From positions 1 to 48,206 of the forward strand of contig JAVBXN010000033.1 in assembly GCA_030824515.1 (NCBI GenBank): a stretch of DNA of 48,206 bases. Direction: 5' to 3'. The DNA is from Pelobacter sp. (GTDB lineage Bacteria; Desulfobacterota; Desulfuromonadia; Geobacterales; Pseudopelobacteraceae). Below the pieces are notes generated by a model that was not told the origin of the DNA, ran no database searches, and saw only the letters and a program-made list of their open reading frames with translations. The position numbers and the translations under genes are program-made. Below, in pieces: positions 17,591-25,432 of this stretch; positions within the stretch are counted from its first letter, which is position 1; each line of letters begins with the position of its first letter.

Positions 17591-18795
17591 AGCTGCCGGC
17601 AATCAAACGCTGGACAGCAGCTGAACACCTCGGCTTTACGGCGGTGGTTCAACGGGAACTGGTCAGAATTTTCTCCCGCCGCATCTACCTGCTGATGGTC
17701 CTGCTCCTGCCGCTTGTCTCGTTCGCTGTTCTGGCAGCCATCTTCAGCACCGGTTCTCCCCGCCATCTCCCCATTGCCGTGTACGACGCCGATAACACGG
17801 ATTTTTCCCGCCGCCTGGTCCGCCTGCTGGATGCGGCCCCGACGCTCCACGTCGCGCAGCGGGTGACAAGCCTGAAAGAAGGTAAAGCGCTGATCCTGTC
17901 GGGCGCGAGCTATGCCCTGGTGGTCCTGCCCAAGGGACTGGAGCGGGACCGCTTTCGTGGTCAGGGTGCCCAGGTGACCAGTTTCTACAACAATCAGTCG
18001 ATGACGGCCGGAAGCATCGTCAACCGTGGCATCAGGGATACGCTGAAGGCTGTTTCAGCAGAGCTGGACCAACAAGCACGCCGGCTGCGGGGAGAAACGA
18101 GTCCGGCTGCGGCAGCCCATGCGGAACCGATCATTGTGGAAAGCCGGGCGCTGTTCAACCCCTATCTGAATTATCTCTACTTTCTGGCGGGCGCCCTGAT
18201 GCCGACCATGCTCCAGATTTTCATCATCGTTGTCACGGTCTATGCGGTCGGTGTTGAGATGAAGGAGGGGAGCGCCCGGGAGTGGCTCGATACGGCAGGC
18301 GGCTCGCCATGGCGGGCGGTGGCAGGCAAGCTGGCCCCCTATACGGCCGGTTTTCTCTGTGTGGGGCTGTTGATGAACAGCTATCTCTTTCTCTGGCTGA
18401 AGCTGCCGCTGCGGGGGAGCGTCACCCTGATCGCGCTGGCCACGACCCTGCTGGTGCTGTCATACCAGGCGGTGGCGCTACTGATTGTGGCAGCCACTGC
18501 CAATCTGCGAATTTCACTGAGCACTGCGGCAATCTATGCCGCCCCGGCCTTCGCCTTTGCCGGGATCACCTTCCCCGTGATGGCTATGCCGCTGTCAGGG
18601 AAAATCTGGGGCGGACTCCTGCCGCTCAGCTACTACCTGGTTATCCTGCTGGACCAGGGGATGCGAGGGGCACCGGTGTCCGTGTCGCTTCCCGCCCTGG
18701 CGGCCATGTGCGGCTTTGTCGTTGTCATCCCGATTCTGGCAGTGCCCCGTCTCGGAAGATTGATGGTGGATGAGCAGCAGTGGGGCAAGCGATGA
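17587..18795 (+). CDS. ABC-2 type permease, first of two
   Basis: 402 residues of the YhhJ/ABC-2 permease type. One N-terminal span (about 34-55) is followed by a large periplasmic domain (about 60-195), then five to six C-terminal spans with FPVMAMPLSGKIWGGLLPLSYYLVI near the end. It should form one half of the inner-membrane pore. It is in a four-base overlap with the genes on both sides. No ATP-binding subunit is encoded in this operon or elsewhere in the window. Confidence 0.9.
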   Translation: MKLPAIKRWTAAEHLGFTAVVQRELVRIFSRRIYLLMVLLLPLVSFAVLAAIFSTGSPRHLPIAVYDADNTDFSRRLVRLLDAAPTLHVAQRVTSLKEGKALILSGASYALVVLPKGLERDRFRGQGAQVTSFYNNQSMTAGSIVNRGIRDTLKAVSAELDQQARRLRGETSPAAAAHAEPIIVESRALFNPYLNYLYFLAGALMPTMLQIFIIVVTVYAVGVEMKEGSAREWLDTAGGSPWRAVAGKLAPYTAGFLCVGLLMNSYLFLWLKLPLRGSVTLIALATTLLVLSYQAVALLIVAATANLRISLSTAAIYAAPAFAFAGITFPVMAMPLSGKIWGGLLPLSYYLVILLDQGMRGAPVSVSLPALAAMCGFVVVIPILAVPRLGRLMVDEQQWGKR

Positions 18796-20006
18796 GAGAA
18801 TTTATTCGGGTCTGGAGGGAGGAGTACCGCAACATCTTTGGCGACAAAGGTGTGCTGATGATTTTTTTCGGCGCGATCTTCTTCTACTCCATCTTCTATC
18901 CGCTGCCCTACGCCAACGAGGTACTGAAAGATGCACCGTTGGCCGTGGTTGATCTGGATCACTCATCCCTGAGCCGTCAGCTTGCCCGGATGGTCGATGC
19001 CCACGAGAGCACCAGGGTGGCAGCGCAGGCGGCCAGCGAACTGGAGGCCGAACAGCTCTTCTTTGCCCGGAAGGTGCACGGCATCCTGATCATCCCCCAT
19101 GATTTCGAGCGCACTATCCTGCGCAAAGAGCAGAGCAGCGTGGCGGTCTACAGCGATGCCAGCTATTTCCTGCTATATCAGCAGGTCATGACCGGAGTCG
19201 CCGTGGCGACCGGGACACTCTCGGCCGGAATCGAGATCAAACGGATGCAGGCGGCAGGTTTCAGCGAAGCCCGGGCCAGACAGCTCCGTGACCCGTTGCA
19301 GCTCGTGGCCGTGGCACTCTTCAACCCGTCCGGGGGCTATGCCAGCTACGTGGTGCCGGCGGTGCTGGTGATGATCCTGCAGCAGACGCTCCTGATCGGG
19401 ATCGGCATGCTGGCCGGCACTGCCCGGGAAGATCGAGAAGGGAATGCCGCCCCTCAACCGTCCAGTGGCCACCTTCTCCCACAGGGAGCAGGAACCGGTT
19501 ATGGCACAGTCATCGCCCATGTTCTCGGCAAATCCGCCGCCTATTTTTCCATCTATCTCTTCAACGCCGCCTATTATTTCGTGGTACTTCCCAGGCTCTA
19601 TAATTTTCCGCAACGGATTAATCCTCTGGATCTGGCAATGCTGGTGCTTCCTTTCCTACTGGCAGTAATATTTCTCGGGCTGTCACTGGCGACACTGTTC
19701 CGCCACCGTGAAGCATCAATGCTGGCCCTGATGTTTACCTCCCTGCCCGCCCTGTTCCTGGCCGGTTTTTCCTGGCCGAAGGAATCCATACCAGTATGGC
19801 TGCGCGGAGTGTCATACCTGCTTCCCAGTACCGCCGGCACTGACGGGCTGTTGCGCATCAACCAAATGGGAGCTTTACTGCAGGATGTCCGTTTCGACGT
19901 TCTCGTCCTGTGGGGACTTGTCGCCCTGTATTTTTTTATGGCCTGCTTTTCTATAAAACGCATTACTAAAAAATTACCCATTATCGACAGCGAAAATACA
20001 TTGTGA
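18792..20006 (+). CDS. ABC-2 type permease, second of two
   Basis: 404 residues, starting at ATG 18792 in the ATGA overlap with the first permease. Same architecture: N-terminal span, periplasmic domain, C-terminal spans with SLPALFLAGFSWPKESIPVWLRGVSYLLPST. Residues about 215-240 form a cytoplasmic loop with an Asp/Arg/Gln-rich insert (REDREGN to PQGAG) between two spans. Paired with the first permease it would make a heterodimer using an ATPase from elsewhere, or a proton-driven system. Last gene of the ohyA operon. Confidence 0.9.
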   Translation: MREFIRVWREEYRNIFGDKGVLMIFFGAIFFYSIFYPLPYANEVLKDAPLAVVDLDHSSLSRQLARMVDAHESTRVAAQAASELEAEQLFFARKVHGILIIPHDFERTILRKEQSSVAVYSDASYFLLYQQVMTGVAVATGTLSAGIEIKRMQAAGFSEARARQLRDPLQLVAVALFNPSGGYASYVVPAVLVMILQQTLLIGIGMLAGTAREDREGNAAPQPSSGHLLPQGAGTGYGTVIAHVLGKSAAYFSIYLFNAAYYFVVLPRLYNFPQRINPLDLAMLVLPFLLAVIFLGLSLATLFRHREASMLALMFTSLPALFLAGFSWPKESIPVWLRGVSYLLPSTAGTDGLLRINQMGALLQDVRFDVLVLWGLVALYFFMACFSIKRITKKLPIIDSENTL

Positions 20007-20028
20007 TCTAGTACATGGAGGCCATCAG

Positions 20029-20088
20029 ATGTTGAATTGGTTTAATTCTAGAAAGACAAACCTTGGTCGTCCTGATTCACAGTTTTAA
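20029..20088 (+). CDS. Possible 19-residue leader peptide or gene remnant
   Basis: ATG 20029 behind GGAGG, 19 codons (LNWFNSRKTNLGRPDSQF), stop TAA. Good spacing to the ribosome site is the only support. It could be a relic of a lost gene. The rest of 20007-20368 holds the enhancer dyad and promoter P3. Confidence 0.2.
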   Translation: MLNWFNSRKTNLGRPDSQF

Positions 20089-20179
20089 CCGCCAGATCAT
20101 TGATGGCAACACTCATCACTCTCTTCGTAAAACCCCACCGAATCGTCCAGAGTGCTTACAAATGTTGCCACAATGTGTT

Positions 20180-20213
20180 CCGTCATATTGGGCAGCTATG
20201 TTAAATGTGACGG
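20180..20213. promoter_or_regulatory. Enhancer dyad UAS-3
   Basis: Same 34-bp frame as the other copies: CCGTCA at the left, TGACGG at the right, inner GTTA-AATG-TGAC intact and left inner dyad degenerate (GTCA-TATT-GGGC). The centre is 126.5 bp upstream of the -12 GC of P3. Confidence 0.8.
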
Positions 20214-20308
20214 ATGCCGATGACGGCTTTACCCTTCCTCCCGTCCGCCCTCTTTTTATTAATCTCTTACAATCAATACCTTACCTCACAGTATCCGTAG
20301 GCCTACGA

Positions 20309-20323
20309 CGGCACGCTAGTTGC
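20309..20323 (+). promoter_or_regulatory. Sigma-54 promoter P3 (-24/-12)
   Basis: CGGCACGCTAGTTGC; GG-N10-GC and TTGC intact. Predicted start near 20335, about 34 nt before the first ribosome site (AAGGAGG) of the superoxide dismutase region. Confidence 0.82.
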
Positions 20324-20443
20324 GACATGCCTTGTCAGCTGAAACATGAACTAATAAGGAGGTGCAGGATGACGACCGATAATATGACGGATAATCGTCG
20401 GAGAAGAGTTTCTTCCTGCATCAAACCGAAAGAGAGGTACATC

Positions 20444-21163
20444 ATGAAACGAACAATAATACTTTCGTTGCTGGTCCTGTGCAGCGCGGCAGTGGCTGAT
20501 GCCGAAACCTACACTGCGCCCCGGAACGTGGCGGCACCCGCCAGCGGGCGATCAACACACGTACAAAACAGAGGAGGGAATATCATGGCATTCACGGCAA
20601 AAGATTATGCAAGGCTTGTCGGCATGGCGGGTTTCAGCGAGGCGATGCTTAAAAACCACTTTACCCTCTACCAGGGGTATGTGACCAACACCAACAAACT
20701 GCTCAATACCCTTGAACAGATGCTGAATGATGGAAAGGCCGCCAATCCGGAATTTGCTGAACTGAAGCGGCGGCTCGGCTGGGAGTTCAACGGCATGCGG
20801 CTCCACGAATACTATTTTGAAACGTTGGGGGGAAACGGCAAAGTCGATCTCAACAGCCGGCTTGCACGGAAGAAGATTGAGGATTTTGGCAGCATCGAGG
20901 CATGGCAAAAGGATTTCATGGCAACGGGAGCCATGCGCGGGATCGGCTGGGTCGTTCTGTACCAGGACAATGTCAGCGGCAGGCTCTTTAACTTCTGGAT
21001 CAATGAGCATGACCAAGGGCACCCGGCGGGCTGCATGCCGATACTGGTCATGGATGTCTTTGAACATTCATTCATGCTCGATTACGGCCTGAAACGGGCC
21101 GATTATGTCGAGGCATTTTTCAAAAACATTGACTGGAAAACGGTCGAGGGCCGGCTTAAATAG
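20444..21163 (+). CDS. Fe/Mn superoxide dismutase, probably exported, with nested start sites
   Basis: 239 residues from ATG 20444. The Fe/Mn-SOD body shows LKNHFTLYQGYV (first His ligand), RLHEYYFETLGG (second His), GWVVLY, and MDVFEHSFMLDYG (Asp and His ligands). It converts superoxide to peroxide and oxygen. ATG 20444 (AGAGG site) gives a clean signal peptide, LSLLVLCSAAVADA, so a periplasmic enzyme. Two other in-frame starts have better ribosome sites. ATG 20369 (AAGGAGG) adds an Arg-rich N-terminus. ATG 20585 (AGGAGG) removes the signal and leaves a normal-length 192-residue cytoplasmic SOD. Dual targeting is possible. It heads the P3 transcript. Confidence 0.88.
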   Translation: MKRTIILSLLVLCSAAVADAETYTAPRNVAAPASGRSTHVQNRGGNIMAFTAKDYARLVGMAGFSEAMLKNHFTLYQGYVTNTNKLLNTLEQMLNDGKAANPEFAELKRRLGWEFNGMRLHEYYFETLGGNGKVDLNSRLARKKIEDFGSIEAWQKDFMATGAMRGIGWVVLYQDNVSGRLFNFWINEHDQGHPAGCMPILVMDVFEHSFMLDYGLKRADYVEAFFKNIDWKTVEGRLK

Positions 21164-21212
21164 GCTGGCTTAAGTAGCGTTGAGCAAAATTACAGATACA
21201 AAGGAGAACATC

Positions 21213-21509
21213 ATGAAAGGTTACATCGCAGTTGCAGCGGTAATGTCCGCACTGGTTTTAAGTGCCTGTGAACAAAAGCAGGCGACGGCTCCTCCAGCTC
21301 CACCACCGGTGATCGTAACTGTTCCAGGACCGGCCGGCCCACAGGGAGCAACGGGAACTACGGGAGCTACGGGATTACCCGCAGAAAAAGGTGAAACCGG
21401 CGCAACCGGGGCAACCGGAATGACTGGCGCTGAAGGTGTCAAGGGCGACAGGGGCAAACAGGGTGGCGACACCATCGTGGTGGTTCCGACACCAGCTCCG
21501 CAGCGCTGA
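21213..21509 (+). CDS. Collagen-like lipoprotein
   Basis: 98 residues; ATG 21213 behind AAAGGAG. The signal peptide ends in lipobox LSAC (Cys near 18). A Pro-rich linker (APPAPPPVIV) leads into about fourteen Gly-X-Y triplets (GPAGPQGATGTTGATG onward, one interruption at LPAEK), then a short tail. The triplets should form a trimeric collagen-type helix projecting from the membrane. Function unknown; probably cotranscribed with the superoxide dismutase 50 bp upstream. Confidence 0.8.
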   Translation: MKGYIAVAAVMSALVLSACEQKQATAPPAPPPVIVTVPGPAGPQGATGTTGATGLPAEKGETGATGATGMTGAEGVKGDRGKQGGDTIVVVPTPAPQR

Positions 21510-21609
21510 GCCTGGGGTATGGTCAGCGCAGTGGCGTTACGATTTGTCAACTAATTGAATACCAACAAACTAACTTAATCGTCAGTGTCCTGCAAAAATT
21601 GAGTGTAGC

Positions 21610-21978
21610 ATCTCCACGGAAAGCGGTGTGCTGGACAAGACGCAATATTCGTTCAGCACCCGCTTCTAGAGTGGAATCGGCACCAATCCGGAAGAACTGG
21701 TCGCCGCCGCCCACGCGGCCTGTTTTTCCATGCAGCTCTCGGCCCTGCTTGGCAAAGCCGGACTGGTCCCGGATCAAATCGCCACAAGCGCTGTTGGTAC
21801 CTTCGAGAATCTGAAGCAGGGGTGGACGGTCACCGAAAGCCATCTGGAGGTCACCGCCTCCATACCGGGCGCCACCCAGGATACTTTTGCCAAGCTGGCA
21901 GATGAGGCAAAGAGCGGCTGCCTTATGTCGCGGCTTTTAAACACAACCGTCACCATGGTAGCGAAACTGGTGGCATAA
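21610..21978 (+). pseudogene. Truncated, stop-containing copy of osmC
   Basis: Near-identical at DNA level to the intact osmC at 10806, starting at the codons for [12 protein letters not shown]. The first nineteen codons and the ribosome site are missing, and GAG has become TAG in TRF-SGIG (21667-21669). Both redox cysteines remain downstream (Cys in AAHAACF and KSGCLMS). A short product from ATG 21730 is conceivable but lacks the first third of the fold. The upstream breakpoint follows AATTGAGTGTAGC. Confidence 0.9.
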
Positions 21979-21993
21979 CCCGGGGAGGATAGT

Positions 21994-22236
21994 ATGAAAA
22001 GTCACACTAAAGAGCTTGAGAAACTCAAAGGTATAGGGGCCGTCCTGTCTCAGCGCCTGGTAGAATCCAGCTATGACACAATTGCCAAGGTTGCTGCTGC
22101 AGAAGAAAAAGGGTTGTCACGGATTGCGGGAATGAACCCGAAAAAGCTGCACTCTATCGTAACCCAGGCCAGGACGATGACGGGGGAAGCCGAGAAAAGT
22201 CAGCACACCTGGACCAAGTGCAGCTGCGACAAATAA
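21994..22236 (+). CDS. Small helix-hairpin-helix protein
   Basis: 80 residues; ATG 21994 behind GGGGAGG. LEKLKGIGAVLSQRLVE and GLSRIAGMNPKKLHSIV form two helix-hairpin-helix units of the kind that bind DNA backbone without sequence preference (compare DUF4332/RuvA-type HhH). The tail carries CSC. Role unknown. It follows the osmC pseudogene by 15 bp. Confidence 0.75.
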   Translation: MKSHTKELEKLKGIGAVLSQRLVESSYDTIAKVAAAEEKGLSRIAGMNPKKLHSIVTQARTMTGEAEKSQHTWTKCSCDK

Positions 22237-22372
22237 TTCTGTCGAAGCTGCAGGCTTGGGATAGTGCTGTCAAATGCTTGAGCCTATGCAAATGACCTGC
22301 CGGCATATCGGTGGCCTTCCTGGGGTTGGCCTCCGCCAAACCTTAATCACGCTAACGAGCGAAGGAGAACTT

Positions 22373-23242
22373 ATGAAGATTGATCCGGAGGCTTTTCGTG
22401 TGAAGCCGGGAGAAAAGGTAAAGCTGGCAAATTGGCCGACGCGGATAAAGGCCTGCTACAAATCGAAGAAACAGTATAAAGAAATCCTTGGAGAACATGT
22501 CGAAGATCTGAGCCGTCTACAGGGCCTGCTCTACGCTGATAACAGCTATTCTGTGCTGCTGATTTTTCAGGCCATGGACGCCGCCGGCAAAGACGGCGCC
22601 ATCAAGCACGTGATGTCCGGCATCAATCCGCAGGGCTGCCAGGTTTACAGCTTCAAGCAGCCGAGCACCGAAGAGCTGGAACACGATTTTCTCTGGCGCA
22701 CCACCTGCCGATTGCCGGAACGGGGGCGCATCGGCATCTTCAATCGTTCCTATTACGAGGAGGTTCTCATCGTCCGCGTGCATCCGGAGATTCTCCGCGC
22801 ACAGGGGCTTCCGGAGGAACTGCTCGATGAAAAGACCGTCTGGGAGCAGCGTTTCAGTTCCATTGTGGACTTCGAGAAACATCTCCATCGCAACGGCACC
22901 AGGATTATCAAGTTTTACCTGCACCTTTCGCAGGAAGAACAGCGGAAACGTTTCCTGGAGCGAATCGATACACCGGAGAAGAACTGGAAATTCGGGCAGG
23001 GGGATATTGATGAAACGAAACTCTGGAAGCAGTACATGAAAGCGTATGAAGAGTGCCTGAGCGAAACCGGCACGAAGCACGGGCCCTGGTACATAGTGCC
23101 GGCCGACGACAAGGAAAATGCCCGGCTGATCATTTCCCGGGTTCTCCTTGACACGCTTAAAGAACTCAGGATGAGCTATCCGGAGCCGGACAAGGCGCGT
23201 CTGGAAGAATTACAGACGATCCGCAAACAGCTTGCAAAGTAG
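22373..23242 (+). CDS. ppk2: Polyphosphate kinase 2 (PPK2)
   Basis: 289 residues; ATG 22373 behind GAAGGAGA (the frame is open earlier, without support). PPK2 fold: Walker [16 protein letters not shown] near 65-79, Walker-B-region [18 protein letters not shown], and lid arginines in [13 protein letters not shown]. It transfers phosphate between polyphosphate and nucleotides. The [15 protein letters not shown] form resembles the PPK2 class that phosphorylates AMP/ADP, which is an inference. It may give ATP/ADP from polyphosphate under stress, fitting the P3 transcript. Confidence 0.9.
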   Translation: MKIDPEAFRVKPGEKVKLANWPTRIKACYKSKKQYKEILGEHVEDLSRLQGLLYADNSYSVLLIFQAMDAAGKDGAIKHVMSGINPQGCQVYSFKQPSTEELEHDFLWRTTCRLPERGRIGIFNRSYYEEVLIVRVHPEILRAQGLPEELLDEKTVWEQRFSSIVDFEKHLHRNGTRIIKFYLHLSQEEQRKRFLERIDTPEKNWKFGQGDIDETKLWKQYMKAYEECLSETGTKHGPWYIVPADDKENARLIISRVLLDTLKELRMSYPEPDKARLEELQTIRKQLAK

Positions 23243-23400
23243 CAGGGAGAGACTCGCGAATACACTGATCATGAATATCTTTGTAGAGTGTACCGAAGGG
23301 TGCGGGGAGATTTCAGACTGGCTGCAAAGCAGATTTCTTGCCGAGCAACCGATAAAAAACCATTCAAATGAAAACTCATACAAATGTCAGATAATAGCAA

Positions 23401-23457
23401 GAATGACGTCCGAGATAAAACGAACGTCGTAGAAGAGTTTCTTCCAGCATCAAACGG
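23401..23457 (+). repeat. Duplicated piece of the superoxide dismutase leader
   Basis: AGAAGAGTTTCTTCC-A-GCATCAAAC at 23431-23455 matches 20402-20426 at 24 of 25 bases. The sequence before it (ATGACG-CCGA) also resembles 20369 onward. Here the short frame stops at TAG after nine codons. The rest of the 315-bp gap 23243-23557 holds no gene I can support; only the possible intron relic at its end is noted. Confidence 0.55.
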
Positions 23458-23538
23458 GAATATGCCGGCGGGGTAAGGAACCGTTCGTACGGTGGTGTGG
23501 TAGGACAACGGGGGAAATCCAGCCTCCTAAGAGATTAG
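23457..23538 (+). mobile_element. Possible relic of the 3' end of a group II intron
   Basis: GGAACCGTTCGTACGGTGG, then TGTGGTAGGACAACGGGGG and CCTCCTAAGAG, resembles the end of group II introns after the reverse transcriptase gene (domain V strand ending in TACGGT, domain VI hairpin GGGGG/CCTCC). Domain V itself looks collapsed, and no reverse transcriptase is present. Low certainty. Confidence 0.25.
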
Positions 23539-23557
23539 ACGCAATTGGAGAATATTT

Positions 23558-24433
23558 ATGAAATCAAAATCAAAAGAATTAATAAAAAGCGTGACCACCA
23601 AGAACGCTTCGCTTGAACGGGTCCTTAAAAAAAATGAAAAAATTAAAAAAAATGTCACGCAGGCTGCTAGCGAACTCACCTCGATAAATGAAGTTCTCAA
23701 ACAGGAAAAAGGAGTCGAGGTCCCTGTTCAGATTATCAAAGAGGTCATCACTCTGAACAAGGAGGTCGAGTACAAAGTGGCGAAAGCCGCAGATGATTTG
23801 CATCAGGTTAATGCCGAACTTGCCCAAGAAATGGCTGAACGGGTAGTCCTCGAATCCGAACTCGCTGACACCAAGACCGATCTGGCCGATGTGCGCGACG
23901 ATTTATCGAAGTCCCAGGCCAAAGAAGAAGAAACACGAAAATTTTCGCTTCAGGACGCACTCACAGGACTTCCCAATCGTGTGTTATTTGAACAGAATTT
24001 CGACAATGGGTTGATCCAGGCAAAGCGGCACGGTTGGGGGCTCGCTGTCTTATTTATTGATATAGACAACTTCAAGAGCATTAACGACACTTATGGTCAT
24101 GATATGGGAGACAAGGTGCTGATCATGGTGGCAGACCGTTTAAAGTCTTCCGTCCGCAAAGTAGACACGATCAGTCGCTGGGCCGGCGACGAATTTGTGT
24201 GCCTGTTGATGGAAGTCAAGCAAGGATCCGTCGTGACTCGCCTTGCAGAGAAGATGGTTAATCGGATTTCCGAGGCCTTCGAGTTTAACGGGACGGTACT
24301 TTCGATAAGAGTCAGTATCGGTATTGCCATATATCCCGCAGATGGAGAAACGGCTGATATCCTTTTCAAAAAAGCCGATACAGCAATGTACAAAGCCAAA
24401 GGAACAAAGAAGGGAGTTATGCTGCTCAGATAG
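23558..24433 (+). CDS. Diguanylate cyclase with N-terminal coiled coil
   Basis: 291 residues. Residues 1-125 are a highly charged coiled coil without membrane spans. Residues 130-290 are a GGDEF domain: DALTGLPNR, FIDIDNFKSINDTYGHDMGD, and signature AGDEF near 209 (first Gly replaced by Ala, a variant known in active enzymes). An RKVD motif five residues before it is an intact product-inhibition I-site. It should make cyclic di-GMP in the cytoplasm, with dimerisation through the coiled coil. No sensor domain is visible. ATG 23558 follows TTGGAGAA. Confidence 0.92.
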   Translation: MKSKSKELIKSVTTKNASLERVLKKNEKIKKNVTQAASELTSINEVLKQEKGVEVPVQIIKEVITLNKEVEYKVAKAADDLHQVNAELAQEMAERVVLESELADTKTDLADVRDDLSKSQAKEEETRKFSLQDALTGLPNRVLFEQNFDNGLIQAKRHGWGLAVLFIDIDNFKSINDTYGHDMGDKVLIMVADRLKSSVRKVDTISRWAGDEFVCLLMEVKQGSVVTRLAEKMVNRISEAFEFNGTVLSIRVSIGIAIYPADGETADILFKKADTAMYKAKGTKKGVMLLR

Positions 24434-24486
24434 TGTTAAAGGTGATCGGTTTATAACGCAAAATGAAGAGGACGTGACACAGCAAA
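24433..24486 (+). pseudogene. Fragment of a catalase-family gene
   Basis: Starting inside the stop codon of the cyclase gene, 41 of 50 bases (hand count) match 10056-10105 in the catalase-family gene. One frame reads VKGDRFITQNEEDVTQ against VKGERFLTQNEEKETQ. No other part of the gene is present nearby. It precedes the FMN reductase by about 15 bp and supplies its leader. Confidence 0.65.
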
Positions 24487-24501
24487 AAAGGTATGGCGAC
24501 C

Positions 24502-25098
24502 ATGATCAAGATTCTCGCAATTAATGGTTCATATAGAAATAATGGCATTACCGATCAAACCATCGAGGCCTTGGCACAGGCTATAAAGTCGGCTGGCGCT
24601 GAAGTCGAGGTCATACTTCTCCGTGAATATCCCATCGAGTTTTGCCTGAATTGCCGGGCATGCACCCAGCAGCCCGGTGCGGCGCCTGGGGAGTGCGTAC
24701 TCCATGATGGCATGCAGGATTTGATCGACAAGATCGAGCGGGCGGATGGGTATGTTCTGGCTGCACCGACGAACTTCGGTTCAGTCACAGCCATCTTTAA
24801 GCGCTTTATGGAGCGTTTGGCTGTGTATGCCTATTGGTCGTGGGATATGAATGGACCACAGTACAGGAAGGCGCAGTCGCCAAAGAAAAAAGTGCTGCTG
24901 GTCTCCTCGTGTGCGGCTCCGGGAATCATGGGACGTTGGCTTTTTGGAACAGATAAACAGCTCAAAACGACGGCAAAGACGATTGGCGCCGAAGTTGTTG
25001 GTTCACTCTTTACGGGTATGGTTGCCAAGGAACAACACCCGAAGCTGTCGGATGGCGTGTTGGCCAAGATCAAAGCTTTGGCAGGAAAACTTGTTTAA
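24502..25098 (+). CDS. NAD(P)H-dependent FMN reductase, flavodoxin fold
   Basis: 198 residues. Flavodoxin-like fold: ILAINGSYRNNGITDQ (phosphate loop, residues 4-19), CLNCRAC in a cysteine-rich loop, and LAAPTNFGSVTAIFKRFMER. Typical of NADPH-dependent FMN reductases and iron-sulfur-flavoprotein relatives; probably reduces quinones or flavins in the cytoplasm. ATG 24502 is preferred over ATG 24493 because AAAAAGG is ten bases before it but only one base before the other. Its stop codon is part of the following repeat. Confidence 0.85.
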   Translation: MIKILAINGSYRNNGITDQTIEALAQAIKSAGAEVEVILLREYPIEFCLNCRACTQQPGAAPGECVLHDGMQDLIDKIERADGYVLAAPTNFGSVTAIFKRFMERLAVYAYWSWDMNGPQYRKAQSPKKKVLLVSSCAAPGIMGRWLFGTDKQLKTTAKTIGAEVVGSLFTGMVAKEQHPKLSDGVLAKIKALAGKLV

Positions 25099-25263
25099 CC
25101 TAGAAAAAGCAGTTGTCCACGAAAAGAACGAAAAACACGAACAAAAACGAAGAATATACAACATCATGTTGTACCTGTTTGGTGAATTACTGCTTTGTTG
25201 CATAGCTTTAAATTTTCGTGTTTTTTCGTGTCTTTCGTGGACCCAAAAGCCTTTTTTAGGTTT
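25097..25263. repeat. Inverted-repeat element R3, copy 1
   Basis: Left end AACCTAGAAAAAGCAGTT, right end AAGCCTTTTTTAGGTT. Inside lie GTCCACGAAAAGAACGAAA and, inverted, TTTTTCGTGTCTTTCGTGG. The left end is the exact inverse of the right end of the element at 28833-29022. It abuts the reductase stop codon. The rest of the gap to 25432 shows only the ribosome site AAAGGAG. Confidence 0.75.
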
Positions 25264-25432
25264 AAGCAGAGCCAGGGGAAAAGGAGTCTAAAGGATCCTG
25301 TAAATAGATTATCTCAAGCATTACTGTCTGTTCAGATACTATGTTGTCTGGAACGGCAAACACACGTAACTACCGCTCACGATTGCATTGACATTAAAGA
25401 CAGCATGGTAACTACACCAAAGGAGACAACCT

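Noticed and set aside
20063..20368. Upstream extension of the superoxide dismutase frame
   Set aside because: It would run through the enhancer dyad and the sigma-54 promoter; its translation has no similarity to known leaders.
22267..22298. CTGTCA...TGAC upstream of ppk2 as a fifth enhancer dyad
   Set aside because: The arm spacing is shorter than 34 bp, the inner dyads are absent, and no -24/-12 promoter lies at the expected distance (it would fall inside ppk2).
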